Of a DNA stretch of 64,000 bases, positions 43,029 to 52,211 are shown one piece after another. This DNA is from Marinilabilia rubra. GTDB lineage: Bacteria; Bacteroidota; Bacteroidia; Bacteroidales; Marinilabiliaceae. The stretch spans positions 372,001-436,000 of the forward strand of contig NZ_QEWP01000001.1 in NCBI RefSeq assembly GCF_003121985.1, written 5' to 3'. Under the pieces are notes generated by a model. The model was given only the letters and a program-made list of their open reading frames with translations, made no database searches and was not told the DNA's origin. Each line of letters opens with the position of its first letter. Position 1 is the stretch's first letter. Both the position numbers and the translations under genes were made by a program.

Positions 43029-45044
43029 TTACTGCTTTAAAAACTTCCTGGAAATGGTTTTTTTGTTTGTATCTGTTACAACTAAAAAATAGACTCCGGG
43101 TGACAGCTCAGAAACATTTATTTGATTCTGTCTGAAATTTGAATTTTCGAAGACTATCTGGCCGCTAGCGGATATTATTTTCAATGCTTTTACCGATATT
43201 CCTTCAATATATAATTTTCCCTTTACCGGAACGGGGAAAATTTTCAGTTCCTGCTCTTTTTGGAATAAAAGATTGTTGGGAACACCATATTCTGCAACTG
43301 CCTCCAGGTCCTTAGATATGCCGGTTTTAATAAATGACGAATAATCATCGTTGTCAGTCAGTTTGTCTGAATAATCAATTTCGTTAATGGTGAAGCCAGC
43401 TATTTCATAGCCCATGTCAGGGGTTAAGATGAACTCCACATCTGCACCTTTTGTGATCTTGATGGTCCCATCCGGAGTTATCGACCCATTTCCTGAATTA
43501 ACAATACCTGAAACATTATAGTATTCGGCTTCGATAGCTCCAATATCAATGACGGCTTTTGTAATACGCGGTACATCCAGAAGGTCAAAGTCCGGAACAG
43601 GTAACCCGGACAAATTGGTTTTTCCGGCGTCTAATAATGCTGAGTTGAGGTTGAATTGGTAATCACTGTTTAATATCTCTTCTAATTCCTGTTCATTGGA
43701 GGGAGGGCCAGAAAAAGATACAGGATTTTTGAATTCAGGGTGGTTTTCAGTTCCGGAGTTGTCGGAAGAGAGGATAATGAGGTTGTCAACTTCAGGTGAA
43801 GCGGTTCCTTCCTGTATGGCGCAGAAATCAATGAGAGGAGACTGCGATGTAGATGTGTTGTCATCAAATGATAATTGACGATTACTGGAATAAGGAGTTG
43901 TATTTCCCCACATTACAGTATTGTAAATCCGGCCACCGTCGTTGCAATAAACAGCAGCCCCTCTTTCTCCCTTGTTTGAAACCACGGTATTATTTAAAGC
44001 AAGACCACCCAGCTGAAGGAAAATGCCCCCTCCTTTTCCGGAGGCTTCATTGTTACCAATGTAATTATTTATAATTTGCCCTCCTTCGTAAGTGGCTACA
44101 CCGCCTCCCTTGTTCGTCGAACTGTTGGCAAAAACATAGGAGTGAGTTAGTTTACCCTCCTGAGTTTCATCACAGGCAATGAAAATGCCACCTCCTTTTC
44201 CATCAGTGGTTAAATTTCCTGCTGTGTTTTTGAAAATGGCACATTTCGAAACAGTGCCTCCCAGATTGGAATAAACTCCGCCACCCTGAACAGTGGCGGC
44301 ATTTCCTTTGATGATACAACTGTCCGCCCTTCCTCCTTTGTAAAGGTAAACACCGCCTCCGCTTCCTTCTGATTTATTATTAACGACCATACATTCCTTT
44401 AATAATCCCCCTTCCCGGATGTGCACTCCAGCTCCCGTTTTAGCAAAGTAAATGTCGGGACCATCGGCATAACCTCCGGATACTTCTACATTTTTTAATA
44501 TGGCGGTATTATCTGATTCAGGAGGGAATATTACCACGTGATAGACATTGTCTTCTGTTTGGCCTTCCACGCCTATGTCCCCGCTAAGAATGACCTTGTT
44601 TTCCGAAGCAAATAGATCTGTCGTTCTTTCTTCTAAACTTGATTCGGTTCCCATAAATCCACCAACGACAGATACTCCGCTAGACATAATAAAGGACAGC
44701 TGGCGCTCGTCAGGGGGAGAGTTAAGATCAGTTGGGTTTTGTAAAGGTGGATTTGGAGCATCCGGGGCTGCAGCCAAATATTCTGTAGGTAAATAAGTCC
44801 CACCGGCTACCCATATTGTGCCACCTCCATTGCTGGCAACCTGGTCAATTGCTTTCTGGAGGTCATACGTTGCTGTTCCCCATGTGCTGTGGTTGTTGAC
44901 ATCCGAAAAAGCAATGCCTCCTTTTTCGGAAGTTTTAACCTTTACAATGAGTTGAGCATCTGTTGCGACCGGCGCTGTAATGACTGCTAAAAGAATGAAA
45001 ATGAAAAAGAGATTTGAGGTTCGGAAGGATGTGAATGACTGCAT
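43029..45044 (-). CDS. Surface beta-helix protein with T9SS sorting domain, copy 1
   Basis: From ATG 45042-45044 the protein is 671 residues with a signal peptide ending near TDAQ. A right-handed parallel beta-helix follows, made of repeated short motifs (GGGVYLYKGG, GGGIFIACDE, GGGVATYEGG, GGGIFLQLGG). Then comes the choice-of-anchor Q motif SALLDAGKTN with VIDIGAIEAEYY, a loose beta domain, and a C-terminal T9SS type A sorting domain (IFPVPVKGKLYIEG to the KFLKQ end). It should be exported by the type IX system and held on the cell surface. The 21-residue upstream extension is rejected. Confidence 0.88.
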   Translation of the reverse strand: MQSFTSFRTSNLFFIFILLAVITAPVATDAQLIVKVKTSEKGGIAFSDVNNHSTWGTATYDLQKAIDQVASNGGGTIWVAGGTYLPTEYLAAAPDAPNPPLQNPTDLNSPPDERQLSFIMSSGVSVVGGFMGTESSLEERTTDLFASENKVILSGDIGVEGQTEDNVYHVVIFPPESDNTAILKNVEVSGGYADGPDIYFAKTGAGVHIREGGLLKECMVVNNKSEGSGGGVYLYKGGRADSCIIKGNAATVQGGGVYSNLGGTVSKCAIFKNTAGNLTTDGKGGGIFIACDETQEGKLTHSYVFANSSTNKGGGVATYEGGQIINNYIGNNEASGKGGGIFLQLGGLALNNTVVSNKGERGAAVYCNDGGRIYNTVMWGNTTPYSSNRQLSFDDNTSTSQSPLIDFCAIQEGTASPEVDNLIILSSDNSGTENHPEFKNPVSFSGPPSNEQELEEILNSDYQFNLNSALLDAGKTNLSGLPVPDFDLLDVPRITKAVIDIGAIEAEYYNVSGIVNSGNGSITPDGTIKITKGADVEFILTPDMGYEIAGFTINEIDYSDKLTDNDDYSSFIKTGISKDLEAVAEYGVPNNLLFQKEQELKIFPVPVKGKLYIEGISVKALKIISASGQIVFENSNFRQNQINVSELSPGVYFLVVTDTNKKTISRKFLKQ

Positions 45045-45249
45045 CGGATACTGCTTTAGTGGTTCAAAAAGAAATCCTAAGTTCCAAAAAGGGATCATAA
45101 GATGCAATTGAATTATTGTGAATGGCCTCTTTTTTTATAGAAAGGGAGCTTTTTCTTATGCGAGAGAAAAATGGCCGAAATGGTTTTTGTGCTTTCCTTC
45201 AAAGTTTTCAGGGTGATTTTTTTCAGGAAAAAGGTTATGTGCAGGACGA

Positions 45250-45290
45250 CAAAACCCCCTGTCCTGGAATAATTCCTTAAGACAGGGGGT
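45250..45290 (-). terminator. Terminator after beta-helix copy 2
   Basis: ACCCCCTGTC and GACAGGGGGT (45254-45263 with 45281-45290) form a 10-bp stem; on the minus strand TTTT follows. It separates the two paralogous genes, so they are transcribed apart. Confidence 0.72.
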
Positions 45291-45343
45291 AACTCTGCTT
45301 TGGTTTAGCAGTCTCCTTCAAAAATGGTTATTAAGAAAATTCG

Positions 45344-47323
45344 CTAATTTTTCACGAAGCGAACAGTTCGTACTTCTCCACTTATGTCTTCAATGATAAG
45401 AATATAAAGGCCTTTGGTGAGGTCAGATACCACTACCGGGGATTCGATATTACCTTTAAGTTGTTTTACCAATTTACCACTTGCTGAGTAAATCTCCAAC
45501 CCATTAATCTCAATACCTTCGATAAAGAGCTGGTCATTGGTTGGAATCGGATAAACGTTAAATGCATCCAGTCCTGTTTCGGCAAGTGAATTTGGAATAC
45601 CAAACGATACCACTGCATCTATATCGTCGGAAATTGAAGCCTCGGTGTATGTATAAGAATCACCTTGATCTGCAATTTGATCAAAATAATCAGTTGAATT
45701 AATGGTAAAGGTTGAAACATCATACCCTTCTTCCGGCGTTAATGTTATTACAACTTCTTCACCAGCAAGATAATTAGCTGGTCCAACAGGATCAATGGTG
45801 CCATTGCTGCCTGAAACAGCTCCGGTTACGGTGTAGTACAATGCTTCGTAGGCACCAATGTCTATTACTCCTTTGGTGATTCTTTGATTTCCGCCTAAAT
45901 CAAAGGAGGGGATTCCGGCGAATGCATCATTACCCGCATCTAAAAGTGCTGATGTGAGATTGATGCGAAAATCACTGTTTAAAAGGGTTTCTACTTCAGA
46001 TGAAGTTAGCGGTTGTGCTGCGAAAGAAACAGGATCCCTAAATTCGGGGTAGTTTTCAGTTCCTGACCCTGGATCTGAATTACTAGTTGAGAGGTTGATT
46101 ACATTGGTTATACCTGTTCCTGTGGCTCCCCCTTGGATGGCAGTAAAATCAATAATGGTGGAATTATCAGTTCTTACAAATTGCACATTGGAGTAAGGGT
46201 TTTCATTATTCCATAAAACGGAATTGTAGACAGCTCCCTGAGTGTCTGCATATACTCCTGGACCTAAGTCTGAATAATTGGCAACCACGGTGTTGTTCAG
46301 AACAGTTCCACCTCCTTGTAAAAAAATACCACCCCCGTTTCCAAGGGCTTCATTGCTGAGAATAAGATTATTGATAATGGAAGCTTCCCCGAAGGTGCCA
46401 ATTCCACCTCCTTTATCATCAGATAGGTTAGTAGCAACAACGCAATGAGTTAATGTTCCAAATAAGCCAGGCTCAGAATCAAAGAAAACACCAGCCCCAT
46501 TTGCCACGCTGTTATCTGTTGAATGATTGGAGTGTATTAAGCTATTCGAAACAGTACCTCCCAGATTAAGAAGGATTCCAGCTCCATTTGACGGGGTGAG
46601 ATTGTTGGATATCTCACTTTCTGTAATCAAGCCTCCTTTATACAAGTAGGCTCCACCACCACCATCAGAAGAACCATTCTCGGTAATAACGCAATTATTC
46701 AAAGTTCCATCTTCCCGCATGTGAACTCCACCTCCACGGAAAGAGAAATAATTTGCTCCATTAGCAAGGCCTCCGGTAATATAGACATCCTCAAGTATGG
46801 CCGAATTGTCTACTCCCAGAGGGAAAAGAACAACATGATAGGAATCATTATCAGGATCGACTCCATCCTGATCAATATCTCCACTTAGGGTAACCCTGTT
46901 GGTAGTTCCAAATAGATCTGATGGCCTTTCAGCCGCAGTAGTTTCGGTTCCTTCAAACCCCCCCATTACAGTTACGTTGGAGGCCATCACAAAGGTCGCA
47001 TGTCGGGGATTCCCACTTATATCCACGGCCTCAGGATCTGATGCTGGATCTGCAGCTTGTCTTTTGGTAGGATAGTAAGTACCGCCTTCGATCCATATGG
47101 TGCCACCTCCTGTTGCTACAGCAGCCGCATCAATGGCAGTTTGAAGTTCACTTGTGGCCGTGGCCCATGTGCCGTGGCTGTTGGCATCTACAAAGGCACC
47201 ACCGTCAGTTGTCACCATTATCTGTACCTGTGCGTGGACCCCCAGGGTGGTAAAAGAGAGGAAGAGGATTCCAATAAGAATGCTCCGCACTAATTGCTTT
47301 GAGTTGTTGTAAAAATGCATCAT
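45344..47323 (-). CDS. Surface beta-helix protein with T9SS sorting domain, copy 2
   Basis: The 659-residue paralogue of the gene downstream has the same order of parts: signal peptide (ending VHAQ), beta-helix with GGGIGTFGEA and GGGIFLQGGG turns, the motif SALLDAGNDA with VIDIGAYEALYY, a beta domain, and a T9SS type A tail (VYPIPTNDQLFIEG to the VKN end). ATGs at 47321-47323 and 47318-47320 are both possible starts. Many positions agree between copies, including FGGTNRV-like and EDGTLNNCVITEN stretches. A polysaccharide- or host-adhesion role is only inference. Confidence 0.9.
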   Translation of the reverse strand: MMHFYNNSKQLVRSILIGILFLSFTTLGVHAQVQIMVTTDGGAFVDANSHGTWATATSELQTAIDAAAVATGGGTIWIEGGTYYPTKRQAADPASDPEAVDISGNPRHATFVMASNVTVMGGFEGTETTAAERPSDLFGTTNRVTLSGDIDQDGVDPDNDSYHVVLFPLGVDNSAILEDVYITGGLANGANYFSFRGGGVHMREDGTLNNCVITENGSSDGGGGAYLYKGGLITESEISNNLTPSNGAGILLNLGGTVSNSLIHSNHSTDNSVANGAGVFFDSEPGLFGTLTHCVVATNLSDDKGGGIGTFGEASIINNLILSNEALGNGGGIFLQGGGTVLNNTVVANYSDLGPGVYADTQGAVYNSVLWNNENPYSNVQFVRTDNSTIIDFTAIQGGATGTGITNVINLSTSNSDPGSGTENYPEFRDPVSFAAQPLTSSEVETLLNSDFRINLTSALLDAGNDAFAGIPSFDLGGNQRITKGVIDIGAYEALYYTVTGAVSGSNGTIDPVGPANYLAGEEVVITLTPEEGYDVSTFTINSTDYFDQIADQGDSYTYTEASISDDIDAVVSFGIPNSLAETGLDAFNVYPIPTNDQLFIEGIEINGLEIYSASGKLVKQLKGNIESPVVVSDLTKGLYILIIEDISGEVRTVRFVKN

Positions 47324-47466
47324 AGTCCCTTGTTTTTCAGAATTTGATATATAAGCTTAACTCAAGTTCCGAAAAACAGTTCAAAAATGCACCTTTTTTT
47401 TTATGAACGACGAAAATTTAACGTTAAAGCTGCCATTCTCAATGAATGGCGATGTCTCTTTTTGAT

Positions 47467-48666
47467 TTAGCTACATCCACCCTGTACCCTCGTCATCTTT
47501 TTCTTTACGGGTTTTTCGCGAGAAGCAAGATTTTCTTCTATTTCAGTCATTTTTTCAGCTGCTTTTTGCCTGAAATTGGCCACCGTTTTTTCCTGCTTTG
47601 ACGGATCATCAGAAATAGTAATCTCCCCATAGAAGGTTTCCTGAAATTGAGTGGCTGTTTGTTCCAGTGCAAGACTTGTTTGATTGCCGTGGTATCTGGC
47701 TATTAGACAAGCTTGTTTGGCTTGTTGGGTAGAAGCGCCGTAAAATACATTTGTCCTGATGCGCTGGTTCAATAACTGCCGGTATGCAGTACTGTGCAAA
47801 TCGTCAAGTGGAATATTAATGGCTGTGGCGATATGGAATTTCTCATATTCTTCCGGACTTCTGACATCAATGACATTGTATTTATAGTAATTGTTCGTCA
47901 ATTCGAAGGCCAGTTTATCTGCATCAATTAAGTCAGGTTTACACTCACCGGAAGCAGCTTTGGCTTCTAGCTTAGACATGACAAATTCTTTTCTTGATGG
48001 AGTGACCATGACCAATAGCACGAGAAGCACGGGTATGGCTGCAGCTAATACTTTGTTTTTGGGGTTGCCACCCAACAGACTAACTGGCCTTTTATTGACC
48101 TTGTCTTCAATAATACCCGTGGCAAAGAAGGCAAACAGAGCAATAAAAGTCATTATGAGTGCAAATGAAATTCGATTGATTCCAAGTTTCTCATAAATCA
48201 AAACAGGCCCTTGGGCATCCATTAGGTAGAAGTCTTTCAGTAAAGGATAAAACTCTCCAAAGGAAAAAATCCCAAGTGTTGCTCCAAGGATGAAGGCCCA
48301 CCCATCAAGTTTGCCGATGGCAGCAGCACAGGCACTGGTTCCGGGGCAGAACCCCCCAATTACAAACCCCAATCCCATAATGACGCCTCCAGTGAGTGCT
48401 GATGGCAGAAACGTAGGATTAACAAAAATGATATCGGTATTTAGTAATTCAAGGTGGGAAAGAATTAACACCCCAGTCATGGCTGTGATACCGGCCGTGA
48501 AAAAAACTCTTAAAACTGTGAAGTCGTAACCGTAAAAAAGACCAACCAGTTTTCTGGTGGAAGAAAAACCTGCCTGCTCCAATGCAAAACCAAAGCCTAT
48601 GCCTACGATTAATGCAATGAGATAATTGTATTCAGGTGCTATAATGTCTGGAATTAATGGTGCCAT
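47467..48666 (-). CDS. YeeE/YedE transporter fused to a rhodanese-like domain
   Basis: The 399-residue protein has about nine membrane helices of the YeeE/YedE sulfur-transport family (residues 10-235), including the typical GFCPGTSACAAAIGKLDG with its cysteine. A rhodanese-like domain follows (about 255-345: NVIDVRSPEEYEKFHIATAINIP). At the place of the catalytic cysteine loop it reads NVFYGASTQQA, so that Cys is missing. The extreme C-terminus ends QGGCS. It closes a four-gene operon with an octaheme cytochrome; transport of thiosulfate or other sulfane sulfur is the likely role. Confidence 0.82.
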   Translation of the reverse strand: MAPLIPDIIAPEYNYLIALIVGIGFGFALEQAGFSSTRKLVGLFYGYDFTVLRVFFTAGITAMTGVLILSHLELLNTDIIFVNPTFLPSALTGGVIMGLGFVIGGFCPGTSACAAAIGKLDGWAFILGATLGIFSFGEFYPLLKDFYLMDAQGPVLIYEKLGINRISFALIMTFIALFAFFATGIIEDKVNKRPVSLLGGNPKNKVLAAAIPVLLVLLVMVTPSRKEFVMSKLEAKAASGECKPDLIDADKLAFELTNNYYKYNVIDVRSPEEYEKFHIATAINIPLDDLHSTAYRQLLNQRIRTNVFYGASTQQAKQACLIARYHGNQTSLALEQTATQFQETFYGEITISDDPSKQEKTVANFRQKAAEKMTEIEENLASREKPVKKKMTRVQGGCS

Positions 48667-48678
48667 ATTACCCTTTCT

Positions 48679-49203
48679 TTATCCTTTGATCCATAATTTT
48701 CTGAAAAACCAGGCAAACGCGTAAGCGCCGCCAAAAATTGCAAGCATAGTCATTATACCGCCGAAGGACATCACTGCCATTCCACTTAAGGCTGAGCCGC
48801 TTGTACATCCGCGGCCTAGTTGACTTCCGAAACCAAATAGAAATCCGCCCAAAATAGCGCCGATAATGCGGGTTGTGTTCTGAACGCCGGGTCCTTTTTC
48901 AAGTTTCAGGCCCAAACGGCCTGCCAGAGCGCCTGAAAGAAAAGCACCAACCAAAACGCCCAGCATTTCAAACACCAGCCATGATTTCATGGGCCCATCA
49001 GGATGATCCGCTGCATAGTTTTGATAGTAAGCGGTTTCTTCAAAATGCTCAGGTGCAGCTTTTTGTACTGCAGAAACGGCAACACTTTTCATCGCACCGC
49101 TGGCACCGAGGCCCCGGCCTGTGACATATATGGTTACCAGCAAAACGAAGCCAAGTAAAACTCCGGCCAGGTATGGGTTCATAAATTTATTACTGTGGTC
49201 CAT
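48679..49203 (-). CDS. YeeE/YedE family membrane protein (second subunit)
   Basis: The 174-residue protein has four or five membrane helices and the family motif FGSQLGRGCTSGSALSG with the transport cysteine. Together with the fused gene 12 bases downstream it would make the two halves of a YeeE/YedE-type sulfur transporter. A soluble loop (residues 45-70) faces one side. It starts 12 bases after the cytochrome b gene. The split into two genes is common in Bacteroidota and anaerobes; the substrate is not fixed by sequence. Confidence 0.82.
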   Translation of the reverse strand: MDHSNKFMNPYLAGVLLGFVLLVTIYVTGRGLGASGAMKSVAVSAVQKAAPEHFEETAYYQNYAADHPDGPMKSWLVFEMLGVLVGAFLSGALAGRLGLKLEKGPGVQNTTRIIGAILGGFLFGFGSQLGRGCTSGSALSGMAVMSFGGIMTMLAIFGGAYAFAWFFRKLWIKG

Positions 49204-49215
49204 ATTGTTGTGTTT

Positions 49216-49875
49216 TTATTTTTTAGGAATGTCGGAAAATTCCGATTCGTATAAGTTCTCTTCAGGCTCATCCTCTTCGAGGTTTTCATAACCAGTAAGC
49301 ATGGCTTTAATGTTGGATGTGGGTGTTTCTCCTGTTGTGGTCATGTATATGTGTATAATGGCAAACATGAGTATTAGATATGCTCCCAACGTATGTAAAA
49401 ATGCGATTACATTTAAGGGGATATCGCTAACAATCACCATATCGTTGGCATCAATAGAGCGGTAATACATATAAACCAATCCGGTAATGACCAGCAAAGG
49501 TGCCATTACCAGTTTGAAACCAAGATAGGTAAGTGCCTGAAGCGGGTTGAGCTTGTTTCTTACTGATTTTCGGGTGGGATGAGGTTCTCCCTTGAAAATG
49601 CCTAATGTATAATATCGTATTTGCGCCTGTAACTTTGAAAATGTGGGGATGTACTGCTTCCATTCTCCGGTTGTAAAGTGCCAAAATATGGAAAAAGCAA
49701 TCAGGGTCAGCAACATCCAGGCTGCAAATCTGTGAGATTCTACCGCCTGCTCATATCCAAAGAGTGAAAAGCTGCCATGTACTTCAAAGCCTGTTAGAGC
49801 CAGAAAGAAAATTAATGCAGCTTGTGACCAGTGCCAGAATCTTTCGAAACCTTTATATATATATACCTTTTGCAT
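49216..49875 (-). CDS. Membrane cytochrome b (PF01292 type)
   Basis: This 219-residue four-helix cytochrome b would pass electrons from menaquinol to the octaheme cytochrome. Haem-ligand histidines are in FERFWHWSQAALIFF, VESHRFAAW, the third-helix region and LHTLGAYLILMFAIIHIYMT. It resembles the b-type subunits of thiosulfate and formate reductases. It is encoded between the octaheme cytochrome and the transporter genes with gaps of 16 and 12 bases, which supports one redox complex. Confidence 0.87.
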   Translation of the reverse strand: MQKVYIYKGFERFWHWSQAALIFFLALTGFEVHGSFSLFGYEQAVESHRFAAWMLLTLIAFSIFWHFTTGEWKQYIPTFSKLQAQIRYYTLGIFKGEPHPTRKSVRNKLNPLQALTYLGFKLVMAPLLVITGLVYMYYRSIDANDMVIVSDIPLNVIAFLHTLGAYLILMFAIIHIYMTTTGETPTSNIKAMLTGYENLEEDEPEENLYESEFSDIPKK

Positions 49876-49891
49876 AATTCAAAATGGAATT

Positions 49892-51484
49892 TTAGAGTTC
49901 GGTGTTAATTTCTCTTGTTTCTACTTCTTTGTTTTTGATGGAAGCTACGATGCGTCCTAAACCATGGAGAACAACCCCTGCAAGGGCAGCAATAAGAAGA
50001 AGTTTTCCGATTAAATCTAATCCTGCATTGGAATCACGGCCGGGCATGTAAAAATTGTCCAGTCCGGCAAGGCGGCTGTCTTCCCGTCGATGGCATTCTT
50101 CGCATGACAGTGCCTCTTCCTTGGGGGCTACCATATGATTGACCGGCCAATACATTTCTGTGTTTACGAACTTGTAATTTCCACTGTAAGGTAAGCCAAC
50201 TCTTTTCATACCTGCCTCGGCAGCTAAATCCCAGTTGAAATCTTTCCAATAGGCGCTATCGCCTTTTTCAGCTGCCCATAGTTTTGGCTGAACAAGCATA
50301 TTGTTATCAATATCATATATTTGGTCTCCACGGTGAACTTTTACCGGATATATTTTGGCATTTCTGTCGGTTGCTGATCCAAGCAGACTGTTAATCTGAA
50401 TGGGTATTGAGTTTACCTGATCACCAAGAATGTAATGGGTGGCATGCCCGTTGAACCAATAATACTCAGGTTCAACATTGGTTTCCCAAACAAAAGATCC
50501 TTTGATGGACATGTACGTTTCAGCACCGGTAACTGTGTCAGTTTCATGGTAAGGCTTCCCTTCTTTTAGTTTTCCGGCTTCCGACCATCTCCATTCCATC
50601 TTGGTTGGATTTACTTTTGCGTAAGTGGGAATGTGGCACGTCTGGCAGGCTACCTTTGAAGTGTGAAGATCCAGGTTTCTGTCCATGTGTGGGGTGCTGG
50701 TGTGGCAATGATCGCATGTCAGGCGGTTCTGATCGCTTGATGAAACAGAGTATAGTTTTCCCTTTATATTATGATCTTCTGCAGAGTGACAATCAACGCA
50801 CGTCATGTTTATACCATTTGCAGCCATGTGCACATCCACCTCTCTGGTTGTAGCCAAAAGTGCTTCTTCCAAATCACCATGTTTCACATTGTTGCCGCCT
50901 CCACTGTAAAAGTGACAGGCTCCACAGTTGATGCTCTGAGGTCTCCCGACACTTTGAGCAACCTTTGTCAGGTTTACAGATCTGTCGGGATATCCTGCCA
51001 TGGAGGCTCCCTTGATGTATTCTTCACTATTGTCATGGCAGACCATGCAATCTACGTTACGGGCATTTTCGAAATCAAAATGATCGTCGCTCATCCCAAA
51101 TCCAATGTGGCATTTGGCGCAGGCTTGTTCGTTTGAGCTGGCTCCGATACAATAATTATTAAGGACATTGCTTTTTCCCATACTGGCAATCCCTCTTCCT
51201 TCGACATAGGATATTCGTTCCCAATTCCAGTGACTGGATGCAATTACCTCTTTATGTCTTTGGTTGTGACACTCAATGCAAGCCTCTGTGACTTCCTGTG
51301 GGGTTTTGAAAGTTTTTTGAAGTTCAGGAAACAGAGAATGATCAACATCCGGTTCCGGTTTGATAGCAAATTCCTGCTTGAGCTTTAATTCTCCCAGGTT
51401 TGGCAAGGGAGGTTTATAGGCGATGTGAAGTAAAATCAGGATCCCTATTGTAATGGCAATAACAGAAAGTACGACCTTCTTCAT
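49892..51484 (-). CDS. Octaheme c-type cytochrome, tetrathionate reductase family
   Basis: The 530 residues carry exactly eight CxxCH haem motifs (Cys at 69, 122, 146, 187, 229, 257, 280 and 461). An N-terminal membrane anchor lies at about 4-23 and a C-terminal membrane helix at about 490-512. Motif spacing and length match the Shewanella octaheme tetrathionate reductase (OTR), a periplasmic enzyme that reduces tetrathionate and also nitrite or hydroxylamine in vitro. Here it is tethered, not soluble. As first gene of the sulfur operon it is likely the catalytic subunit; the true substrate needs biochemistry. Confidence 0.88.
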   Translation of the reverse strand: MKKVVLSVIAITIGILILLHIAYKPPLPNLGELKLKQEFAIKPEPDVDHSLFPELQKTFKTPQEVTEACIECHNQRHKEVIASSHWNWERISYVEGRGIASMGKSNVLNNYCIGASSNEQACAKCHIGFGMSDDHFDFENARNVDCMVCHDNSEEYIKGASMAGYPDRSVNLTKVAQSVGRPQSINCGACHFYSGGGNNVKHGDLEEALLATTREVDVHMAANGINMTCVDCHSAEDHNIKGKLYSVSSSDQNRLTCDHCHTSTPHMDRNLDLHTSKVACQTCHIPTYAKVNPTKMEWRWSEAGKLKEGKPYHETDTVTGAETYMSIKGSFVWETNVEPEYYWFNGHATHYILGDQVNSIPIQINSLLGSATDRNAKIYPVKVHRGDQIYDIDNNMLVQPKLWAAEKGDSAYWKDFNWDLAAEAGMKRVGLPYSGNYKFVNTEMYWPVNHMVAPKEEALSCEECHRREDSRLAGLDNFYMPGRDSNAGLDLIGKLLLIAALAGVVLHGLGRIVASIKNKEVETREINTEL

Positions 51485-51780
51485 GGGGAATATAGTTTGT
51501 TTAAAGGTATTGTTAATTTACTTTTTTTTACGGAAATTGTTAATAAATGTTTGAAGTTTCATCGCCACTGAATGGGTGAAGCTTCAAATTGTACATTTTA
51601 ATGAAAAGTGTTGTGTTCTAAAAGTCCTTAAATCAGTATTTATATCAGTGTTTTAAGGGGTTTGTATGCTGTGTTTTGGTATGGGTAAAAGTAATTATTA
51701 ATCAAGATATATAAAAATACAAATATATGTAATTAGTAATTTGTAACAAGATTGTTTCTAAATAGTACCAGTCAATAAAG

Positions 51781-51990
51781 TCAGCTTTTAAACTTATTAG
51801 CCATGTGTCTGGTCAGAAAGTGCCAGTTGCAATCCCGAGGCTTCGGGAGCGAAGCTCCAAAAAACGGAGTCCCGATCCTTCGGGATGAGTAATTTTCGGG
51901 CAAACGTAACGCGGTAAATGGGACTTTTGGGACACGCACTAAATAGGGACTTAGTCCGCTGGCTGTTATATTTCTCAAATTTGGTTTTCA
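51781..51990. repeat. Repeat element with two short palindromes
   Basis: The stretch holds TCCCGAGGCTTCGGGA (51833-51848) and TCCCGATCCTTCGGGA (51870-51885), with a third inverted pair GGAGC/GCTCC between them. A minus-strand open frame (51781-51978) exists but its peptide is not like a protein I know, and similar ones are seen as artefacts of Bacteroidota repeats. It lies in the 727-base gap 51485-52211, which otherwise shows only AT-rich sequence. Confidence 0.45.
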
Positions 51991-52211
51991 CAATTTTTAT
52001 TCATTCAAAATCTTGCGGGATAAAAAATCCTTCCCCTAAATCTTTTGTATTCTGTTTGTGTTTTTGTAGGTTCGCATTAACTGATTGGTAGATAAATAGT
52101 TGTTTTCAACTTATTCACGGTCAGGAGAAGCGAAATGAATAGCGGACCGAAGGTCATATTGGGTGACCTGAAGATTAAGTTCCGTTAATATTAAAAATTA
52201 AAAAGAAGAAT

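Noticed and set aside
42767-43135. 122-codon plus-strand frame upstream of the beta-helix gene end
   Set aside because: It overlaps the conserved T9SS tail coded on the minus strand and crosses the palindrome at 42936-42951.
51781-51991. Two overlapping minus-strand frames of 64-65 codons
   Set aside because: They read through the repeat with two palindromes, and such peptides are typical artefacts of repeated DNA.
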